A program made the translations under genes and the position numbers. Source: Chrysochromulina parva (lineage: Eukaryota > Haptophyta > Prymnesiales > Chrysochromulinaceae). Taken from it: DNA of 18,104 nucleotides. How positions within the stretch are numbered: position 1 is the first letter of the stretch; each line of letters starts with the position of its first letter. The notes beneath the pieces were generated by a model. That model did not search any database. It worked only from the letters and a program-made list of their open reading frames with translations, and was not told where the DNA came from. Below, in pieces: positions 9,241 to 17,001 of the stretch. Location of the stretch: contig PJAB01001021.1 of assembly GCA_002887195.1 (NCBI GenBank), positions 1 to 18,104 of the forward strand, written 5' to 3'.

Positions 9241-9353
9241 CCAAGCGTTCGGAGATGGCTATGGCACGCGGACGGCCACAATGGAGAGGCAAGAGAGAAG
9301 ATGTTTGATTGTATGACCATGAGAGTGCTCGAAATGACGCGAAAAATTGGCAG
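9241..9353. promoter_or_regulatory. Short divergent promoter region between PP2C and adenylyl cyclase
   Basis: Only 113 bp separate the PP2C ATG (9240, minus) from the first in-frame cyclase ATG (9354, plus), or 197 bp if the cyclase starts at 9438. Both promoters must lie here or within the genes. Plus-strand ATGs at 9255 and 9301 open short frames out of phase with the cyclase (the first stops at 9306-9308), so they would be upstream ORFs if transcription begins before them. No TATA box is seen. Confidence 0.55.
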
Positions 9354-12300
9354 ATGTCCGATCATTACAATCCAAGCTCTGAACCCCGCTTGATTTTGCA
9401 CGCGCGAAGTGTCGTCAACTCTCTCGCAAACGCCCGGATGGCTTCCCAGAGCTCGCCCACCACCGACGCTGGCCGCGCGCGGCACGCGACGTTCCGTCAG
9501 CGCGCCAACACGGCCGTGGAAAGCCCTGTGGTGACAGCCCTTGACCAGGTCAAGGCGGTGCTCGAGGAGGGCGAGCTGGTACAATCGAAGACGACGCCCA
9601 AGCTGGAGTCTAAGCTGTCAGCAGATGCAGGCGATCATGTCAACCCAGACTCGGTGCAGCAGCTTCAGGACCAGGTCGAGGAGTACATGCAGCTGCTTCA
9701 CAACCGCTTCGAGCAGCAGCACGAAAAGTTCCGCCAACGGTGGTTTGACATGTCTTTCGATGACGCAGACATCGAGGAGCAGTTTGCGGACAAGACCTTC
9801 ACACAACAGAAGAAGTACATGATCCGGATCCTGGGCATCCTCGTCCTCTACCTGGTGCTCGCCTTCTTCTACTACTCCGTGCGCAAGATGGCCAGCGTCA
9901 CAGCGCCGACCAACAGCAGCTGCCACGAGCGTGGTGAACGGTTCTGGGCCGCAGAGGTCGGGCCGGCCGACTACTACTCGCTCAACGCGCAGGAGTCGCG
10001 CCTCACCTGGGCCCTGCTTTGCCGCGGTGGGTGCATCGTGGCCACGCTCTGCGTGATCGGCTTCCTCCAGTGCGCTCCGCGCAAGCTCACGCTCTGTGCG
10101 ATGGTCGTCTTCTCGTAAGTGTGCCGCACAGGAGCACTGATTGCCTCTGATGATCACTGATGGCATCTGATGAGCTCTGATGAGCGCTGCGTGCATCCCT
10201 CATCAGGTACGTGTGCTTACTCTCCTTTTACTTTGCGCTCTGGTACGAGGAGGCGTACGACGACATCAACGACTGCCTGCAGGGCCCAGTTCCCGGCCAG
10301 CCGCTGCAGCCGCTCATGGTGATCATGATCATCTACACGAGCGCCATCCCGGGCATCCCCTTCGACATCGCGGCGTGGATGTGCTGGGGCACGCTGCTCG
10401 TGAGTCTGATCTCGCACCTGATCATGTGGCCGGGCGACGCGGCAGGTAGCCACCCCGACTACCCGGCGTACGAGGCGCACTGGCGCCAGCTTGGAGCGCA
10501 GCTGATGCGCATCGCGCTGTTCAACCTCTTCGGCACCTTTGTGGCCATCGAGCAGACACGCCAGATGCGCCTCAACTTCTGGCATCTGCGCCTGCTGCAG
10601 GAGGCCGTACAGCTGCATCGGGTGATCCGGCAGCGCTTCCATCGGTACATCGAGAACACGCTGCCCGCGCCCGTCGTCCAGGCGATCGCTAAGGGCGACA
10701 CGGGCTTCGTCCGGGTCTACGAGCAGTGCACGGTGCTCCAGGCAGACATGGTCGGCTTCACGCCGCTCTCGGCCAAGTTCACAGCCGAGGTAGTGCTCGG
10801 CATCCTCTCGGACATCTTTGAGCGCTTCGACACGCTCGGGGAGCAGAATCAGGTCGACAAGGTCAAGACCATCGGCGACGCGTACATCGTGTGCACGGGC
10901 GCACTCTCGGCGCCGCGACCCGACGACGCGGAGCGCATCGTGCGCATGGGGCTGCAGATGCAGCAGGTAGTGGCCGAGATTGCCAAGGAGAAGGACATCG
11001 TCGTGGCCGTGCGCATCGGTGTGCACACGGGCAGGTGCACCGGCGGCATCATCGGCACCGTTCGTTTCCACTTCGATATGTGGGGCGCCGCGGTCCAGGG
11101 TTCCGTCAAGATGGAGGAGCAGGGCGAAAAGTTCCGCGTGCACGTGTCGGACGCGACCCACGCGCTGATCCGCGCGCGCTTCGAGACCGAGCCGCACCTG
11201 AGCGAGGACGCGCTAGGGGAGGTTGAGAGACGGCTTGGGATCCGGAGCACCTATCTCATCAAGGCCGAGATCGTGAAGCCTCCGAGATCGTCCGAGATCG
11301 TGAGGATGCACGACGCCTTGGCTCCACTGCTCGACGAGCTCGTCGTCCGGCGGCGCAAGAGCTCGTGGGGCAGCAAGGGCCGACGGTCGAGCGGCGCTAA
11401 GAAGCGTCAGCCCAAGCTGCCCATGCAAAGCGACCAGCTAGCCAGCTGGGTCTCCCGACGCAGCCTGGCGCCGGCCGTTGCCTCGGGCGCCTCCCTAGGG
11501 TCGCCCCCCCCGAGGCTTGCGAGGGCGAGCGCCTCGGTACCTGAGAGCTCGAGCTCGGAGGCGATCGACGAGAACGACGAGGACCGCGCCCCCTCGATGA
11601 ACTTTTTCGTGGGTCGGGCCGCTACGCCGCCCAAGGCTGCCGCCTCCCTCGGCGTCGGCGTCGCACAGGGCGCGTCTTCCCGGAAGTCTTCCATATATGG
11701 ATCGGCCAGCCCGCGGCACTCGACGACCACCCCGACCTTGGCCCGCTCCTCGCAGCGTCATCCGCCCAACCGCACGTCCGGCTGCAGCTGCGGGCGCAGC
11801 TCGCTCGCAGCCGACTTGTCGTCGCCGCCGCCGCCGCCGCCGCCGCCACCGCCGCTGCCAGCCTCTAGCCACCCGAGCGCCGTGTTAGGCTCGACCGGCT
11901 ACGCCAACGGTGGCGGTGCCCATGCGCCGGGTGAGCATCCCGTCGCCTTGTTCTCGCCTGACGGTCGCGCTATACGCGTCGTGGGTGAGGACGAACTACC
12001 GCCTCCGCCTCCGGGTCCGCCACCAGCGGACAGTTCGTTCGTGTCGCCGCGCGGCCGGTCGACCACGAGCTCGTTTCGTCAAGTGGCGTCCAATTCGCAC
12101 ACGAGCTCGACCATCGCTGTCAAGGAGAGTGTCGCCGCCAAGATGCAGACGGCCGCCGACGCCAATTCGGCCGCGGTGCGCGTACTGTTCACGGAGTCGG
12201 TGCGTTCGTCGCTGCGCCGCGCCGCGTTCGCGATGACGCTGGTCCTCTTACTCTTCGGCTTCTACGACTGGGTCATGTGGGCCAACTCGGCAGTGATCCC

Positions 12301-15300
12301 CTTTTACGTGATGCGCTTCGTTGGCGCCGCCGTGGCCGCCGCGCCCACGTTCGCGCTCGCCTTTGTTGGTCACCACCTTAAGGGCACCATGCTGCCGTTC
12401 ATCAATCTGCTGCTCCTGCTCGGGCCCTGGGTGTGCACGGTCTTCATGGTCTTCGCGGCACCTGAGCGCTCGCCGCAGTCGAACTACATGCTCACGATCG
12501 CGCTCTTCCAGCTGTGGAGCGGCTACACAATGCTCTCGCTCCCCACTGCAATGCTTGGCTGCCTGCAAGTCTTCTTCTCGGTCATCTACTGCGTGACTGC
12601 GTGGATCATGCTTGACTTCCCAGGCGCCAACCAGGCCTTCCGCCCCGGGTACGACCTCGACGGCCCGGACTATGAGATCGGCATGACGACGCAGGACATG
12701 TTTGACATCGTCATCTACTTCGTGTCGGCGCATGTGCTCGGTACGACGCACAACCGGCGGCGCCGGCGCGTGACGCGCACGCATGCCAAGCTGCTCGTGA
12801 CCCAAGAGGACCGGATGCAAGTCATCCAGAGGGAAGTCAGTGGGTGCGCCGACCTGCTCGCCAACATCTTCCCCGCGCCAGTGCTCATGAAGCTGCAGGC
12901 GCGCGGCCAGAGCCTCTCGGAGGGCGGCAAGCGCATCTTCGCCGAGCGGTTTGACGATTGCACCTTCCTCTTCGCCAAGATCATCGGGCTCACCGAGCTG
13001 ATCCAGCGGGGCGAGGCGGTGCGCCTCTCGCCTCCAATCTCGGCCCAATCTCGCCTGCAATCTCGGCCTAATCTCGCCTCCAATCTCGCCTCGCAGGGGG
13101 AGATCGAGCCCGAGCGCGTCGTCTCGGCGCTTCAGCTCGTCTTCGACCGGTACGGCCAACTCGCCGGGTCGGCGTCTGATTGCGTCCGATTGCGCCTGAT
13201 GGCGTCTGATTGCCTCCTTCATCAGGTACGACCAACTCGCCGGGTCGGCGTCTGATTGCGCCCGATGGCGCCTGATGGCGCCTGATGGCGCCTGATGGCG
13301 CCTGATGGCCTCTGATGGCGTCCGATTGCCTCCTTCATCAGGTACGACCAACTCGCCGATACGTTCAAAGTGCAAAAGATCCGCAAGACGGTCAATGAGT
13401 ACTACATGGTCGGCGCGGGTCTGCCCGATCCCGAGGTGCTCGTGGGCGCTCGGGAGCGCGCGCTCGCCATCACGGCGCTCGCGTTCTCAATGGTGCATGT
13501 GATGGACGTGATCAACTCGGAGCAGCTCATGATCGACCTGGGCGTGGTGCTCCAGTGCCAGGTGGGCATCAACAGCGGAAGTGCCATCGCGGGCATCATC
13601 GGCCACAAGCGCTTCCAATACGACCTCTGCGGCGACGCGGTCAACACCGCCGCCCGCATGTGCTCCTACTCGGCGCCGGGCTGCATCAATGTGTCACCCG
13701 CCACGCTCGCGCTCGTCCACGGGACGTACGAGGCGCGCTACCGCGGAGAGCAGCCAGTCAAGGGGAAGGGCAACATGCCCCTCTACTTCCTCACCGGACG
13801 CGCCTCGGACGCGATGACGAAACTCATCGAGGGGCCGCCGCCGCAACCGCCGCCGCAGCAACCGCCGCCGCCGCAACCGCCGCCGCCGCAACCGCCGCCG
13901 CCGCAACCGCCGCCGCCGCAACCGCCGCAACCGCCGCCGCCGCCGTTCTCGCCGCCGCCGCCAGCGGCGCCCGACACCCCCTCGGCGCCCGCCACCCCCT
14001 CGGCGATCGCCACCCCCTCGGCGCCCGCCACCCCCACCCCCCTAGCTTCCCCACCCCCCCTGGCTTCCCCCACCCCCCTTGCTTCCCCCATCCCCGAGGG
14101 TAAGCTGTCGGGCATCATGGAGGGCTCCGAAGCCGGCGGGTTCTCACAAGCGACGTCGCAGGCCGCCTCGCCCGAAGGGGCGGGGGCGCTGTCCCGAGCG
14201 CGCTCCTCCATCACAGCAGCCACGGCAGCGACCAAAGCGGTGGAGGCGCTCGTCACCTCGGGCGTCGCCTCGGGCGTCGCTTCCCCACTGCCGTCGGTGC
14301 TCGGCACGGCGCCCGACGCCTCGGGCGCCGCCTCCCCACAACGGCCGACGCGCCCCTCGCTGCCCAAGGGATACCCGCCGAAGAGCGCAAGGTGCCTTTC
14401 CCCCTCGGGGTGCCTTTCCGAGCTCAACACGGCGCCTTATTATCCGAGGTGCCTTTCCCCCTCGAGGTGCCTTTCCCCCAGCCCCTTGCTTCCCCCCTCA
14501 GCAGACGTCGCCGCAGCTGCCGCCGCTGCTGCTGTCGCCGCAGCTGCGCCTGTGGCTGTCAACCCGGCGCCTAACACGGCGCCTTCCTATCCGACCGAGC
14601 TCAACACGGCGCCTTTCTATCCGACCGCGCTCAACACGGCGCCTTCGGATCCGACCGAGCTCAACACGGCGCCTTCTTATCCGACTGCCGACGAGGAGGC
14701 CTTGCATCAGTCGAGGTCAGTGGGGCACCACTCGGACCTTCCCAACCTTTCGGCCGTTGCAGCGAGCCTGCCGCCAGGTCGGGAGGCGCCCCAGGGTTTC
14801 GTCAGCGCGCTGCCTCGAGGCTACCGACCACGCACCGTGCCACCACCGCCCACGACGACGCCGCCCACGACGCCGCCGGCCGGCGCTCATCTCGGCGCTC
14901 ATCTCGGCGATCTCGGCGCTCATCTCGGCGCCTCGAGCCACAGATGGGACCGATGCGCTCAGTACGGCGCGAGCGCCGCCTCGGGCGACTCGGCCACGTC
15001 TGTGGGGATGCGGGTCCACCCGGCCGTCGGCTCCACAGATCGGCCCGACGCGTCGGAGCGCCGTCCTGAGCGCCATTCCACAGATCGGCCCGACGCGTCG
15101 GAGCGCCGTCCTGAGCGCCATTCCACATATCGACCCGACGCGTCGGAGCGCCGTCCTGAGCGCCAGCTCTCGAGCGCGTGCCCTGACCCGACGGTTCCTC
15201 CACCGAGCCGGCAGCGTTCCACCTCATGGGCGCAGCTCGGGCACTCGCTGCGCTCGCTCGGGCAGGCCGCCGCACCGTCGCTCATGCGTGCGCCCAGCAG

Positions 15301-15919
15301 CGGCCGCCAATCGATCAAGGCCGGCAGCATGCAAGCGCTCGACAAGGCGCTTGACGAGATCGGGATCGGTGAAGACTTCGCGGTGGGCGCCATGTTGGGC
15401 ACCAAAGGCATCGACGACGCGTTCGACGAGAGCGACGGCAGCTCCAACTTCCTCTTCGCCTCCTTCCTTGTCAGAGGCGGCGGCGGCGGCGGCGGCGGCG
15501 CCCCCCTTCCCGCGCCAAGTCTCGACGACGAGAGCTGGGACGACGACGAGGACGAGGACGACGACGAGGACGACGAGGACGAGTTGGCCTTGGTGGCCGA
15601 TCGGGGCGCAGCATCCACCGCCGGCGGCGGCGTCATCCATAGTCTGGGCAACGGGCACAGCCGAGTGAACCCCTTCGGCGGCAGCGCCGTCAAGGGCCGT
15701 GGCGGCGCCGAGGACGAGTCTGTGGAATGGCGCTCAGTACGGCGCGGCGCCGATGGCGAGTCTGTGGAATGGCGCTCAGTACGGCGCGGCGCCGAGGACG
15801 AGTCTGTGGAGCTCGAGACGACGCTGCAAATCGTTGTCGCCGACGGCGACGGCGAAGGCACCTCACATCCCGAAGACATGTCGCGCGAAGAGCGGCACGT
15901 TGACACTCGCTCGCAATGA
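9354..15919 (+). CDS. Transmembrane class III adenylyl cyclase, M1-C1-M2-C2 architecture, four exons
   Basis: Exons 9354-10114, 10207-13018, 13097-13149 and 13342-15919 give about 2067 residues. A predicted coiled coil (about 98-128) is followed by six hydrophobic segments (about 155-385), then catalytic domain C1 (about 429-575) and a Pro/Ser-rich linker (about 615-910). Six more hydrophobic segments follow (about 923-1100), then C2 (about 1172-1365) and a 700-residue low-complexity tail. C1 keeps metal ligands D434 (LQADMVGFT) and D478 (TIGDAY), but its Asn/Arg positions read Q551 and K555. C2 has K1178 and E1228 at the metal positions but keeps N1310 and R1314 (GDAVNTAARM). K1224 and D1303 in C2 match the adenine-selecting Lys/Asp of adenylyl cyclases, not the Glu/Cys of guanylyl cyclases. 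One composite site making cAMP is therefore predicted. A PAPV motif precedes both catalytic domains. The start could also be 9438. Confidence 0.88.
10115..10206 (+). other. Cyclase intron 1 (92 bp), decamer-repeat type
   Basis: The donor GTAAGT follows codons for MVVF plus two bases; the acceptor is CTCATCAG ending at 10206. Splicing in phase 2 restores SYVCLLSFYF and completes the third membrane segment, while reading through gives an immediate TAA. The body has CTGA at exact 10-bp steps (10137, 10147, 10157, 10167, 10177). The first ten intron bases (GTAAGTGTGC) match the first ten bases of the next exon (GTACGTGTGC) at nine positions. Confidence 0.88.
13019..13096 (+). other. Cyclase intron 2 (78 bp), in-frame and stop-free
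   Basis: The donor GTGCGC follows codons for IQRGEA; the acceptor CTCGCAG ends at 13096 before codons for GEIEPERVV. Its length is 26 codons with no stop, so retention would insert 26 residues without shifting frame. The content is low-complexity AATCTCG at 13036, 13047, 13059, 13070 and 13082 (steps of 11 or 12). Removal brings the C2 spacing near that of C1, which supports an intron, but coding status cannot be proved from sequence alone. Confidence 0.65.
13150..13341 (+). other. Cyclase intron 3 (192 bp), tandemly duplicated decamer intron
   Basis: The donor GTACGG follows LVFD plus two bases of an Arg codon; the acceptor TTCATCAG ends at 13341. Splicing yields RYDQLADTFKVQKI, which fits the class III cyclase consensus. 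The intron consists of two homologous units, 13150-13225 (76 bp) and 13226-13341 (116 bp). Each is a 25-bp head beginning GTACG(G/A)CCAACTCGCC, then 4 or 8 decamers of the CCTGATGGCG type, then an 11-bp TCCTTCATCAG tail. The head's first 17 bases copy the start of the downstream exon. Any retention truncates the protein within C2. Confidence 0.88.
13837..13965 (+). repeat. Coding poly-Pro/Gln repeat in the cyclase tail
   Basis: A 12-bp unit CCGCCGCCGCAA and variants encode PPPQ repeats immediately after the C2 domain (residues about 1373-1415). It marks the beginning of the disordered tail. Confidence 0.85.
14573..14692 (+). repeat. 30-bp coding minisatellite, four units
   Basis: Four exact-length 30-bp units (starting at 14573, 14603, 14633 and 14663) encode variants of NTAPSYPTEL in the cyclase tail. 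A related degenerate copy containing LNTAPYYP lies upstream near 14425. Confidence 0.88.
15038..15165 (+). repeat. 45-bp coding minisatellite, nearly three units
   Basis: Units start at 15038, 15083 and 15128 and encode DRPDASERRPERHST with small changes; the third is truncated. The 3' half of each unit is the reverse complement of the 42-bp repeat at 15710-15814. Confidence 0.9.
15710..15814 (+). repeat. 42-bp coding minisatellite, two and a half units
   Basis: Units start at 15710, 15752 and 15794 and encode EDESVEWRSVRRGA and variants near the cyclase C-terminus. A 27-bp part is the inverse of the 15058-15084 sequence with one mismatch. Confidence 0.9.
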
Positions 15920-17001
15920 ACCTTGAGTCACGTGCAAGCTCCGCCGTGTCGGGCGTCTAAGATGATAAGGGGTAGAGCCGGGCTGAGGCCTAGTACGGAG
16001 CGTTCCGGCGCGCGCGGTTTCGTCGCGGAGTGCGCGCCTGCACATCGCTCGTTAGCACGAGCTGCGGCCCCAGTCTCGTCAGGTATACAGTACTCTCATG
16101 TTTCTAGTCGCCAGATGTGTCTCGCGCGAGTCCGCCGCGCGCGATTGCGGATTGGACATTGGTAACGTTTCCGGACGTTTAAATAGTAGGTAAATAGCAC
16201 GGCAGTTCAGCGCAGTTGACGTGGGTCGTGGCGTTTTTCGTGTCTGAAAGATCGATATCTCTGCGTTGCTTACTACGTTGCTTGCGCGGCTGCAGCGCGG
16301 GCTTTTTCTTTCGCGCAGGTCTCGGCGAGCGGGACGCGGCGCCGACTGGCCTCGAGCACGTGAAAAGGCGTCCTTGTAGCACACGTCGACGTGCGTGACA
16401 AAGCCAGTCCATAGGTGCGTCACCGAGCGTAGCACGCACCTGCTAGGCGATGCGCGTTTGCAGCCAGCCACCAGCGCTGTTGTGCGCACTTGCGCGCCAT
16501 CTTGGCCAGATTGACCGGGCTGGTACGCGCGCAGGCGGTGAGCCGGCACCCATGGGCGGCCGTCGTGCCATGGCTTAGGGCGCCAGCCGTCACAGCTAGA
16601 TTGCGAGTCTGGGCTTGGCTACGGCTCGGAAGGTGACTCGGAGGGCGCTCTTGGCGCCGTCGTTTTTGTGTGAGCTGCGGGTGTCTGGAAGACAGAGGCA
16701 ACGACGAGCTCGAGCATTTTTCTCGAGCACATCTATACACGCAGGGCAGGCTTCGCGAACTTCTCTCTGTGCACTGTGGAAGCGCGCGCTCGCTTTGCGT
16801 AAATTTTTCAGCACCGCGTTGACCTTCAGCGCCTCCGCGATCGCGATGGCTCCCTCTGGACCGATTTTGTTGACTTGGAGGTAGAGGGTGGTCACCACCC
16901 TATTGAAAACGCCTATTCCGGCAGCTTCCAAATTAGGAAATAACTTCACAGAACCCACAGGCACAGAAGCGATCCACACATGTTCACAGTGCTCGCACAA
17001 T
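15920..17001. other. Intergenic region between the cyclase and LRR genes
   Basis: No independent gene is supported. A CACGTG lies just after the cyclase stop (about 15929). An AT-rich patch (TTTAAATAG) sits near 16178. The only recognisable content is an isolated LRR unit on the minus strand at 16812-16900. Small open frames on both strands look like chance. Confidence 0.5.
16812..16900 (-). pseudogene. Isolated LRR unit downstream of the LRR gene stop
   Basis: On the minus strand this reads VVTTLYLQVNKIGPEGAIAI and then AEALKVNAVL, matching one 84-bp repeat unit of the gene ending at 17002. Homology begins abruptly after CAATAG (just past 16900) and ends after GCGGTGCTGA (about 16812). The flanking sequence is unrelated. 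It is either a stranded relic of a longer array or an alternative exon beginning at that AG. Confidence 0.6.

Noticed and set aside
13097..13255. C2 domain ending at the stop at 13253-13255 (a broken cyclase)
   Set aside because: That stop lies inside an intron with good GT and CAG ends. Splicing to 13342 restores RYDQLADTFK and the rest of C2, so the gene is intact.
13150..13341. CRISPR-like regular repeats
   Set aside because: The units are only 10 bp, contiguous without spacers, and lie inside a spliceosomal intron of a eukaryotic gene.
13824..15906. Long open frames on the minus strand and other plus frames across the cyclase tail
   Set aside because: GC-rich tandem repeats remove stops in every frame. 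Only the cyclase frame continues from a recognised domain, and the antisense products are low-complexity with no family resemblance.
16079..16549. 156-residue minus-strand frame between cyclase and LRR genes
   Set aside because: No domain, membrane segment or repeat recognised, and composition like the surrounding non-coding DNA.
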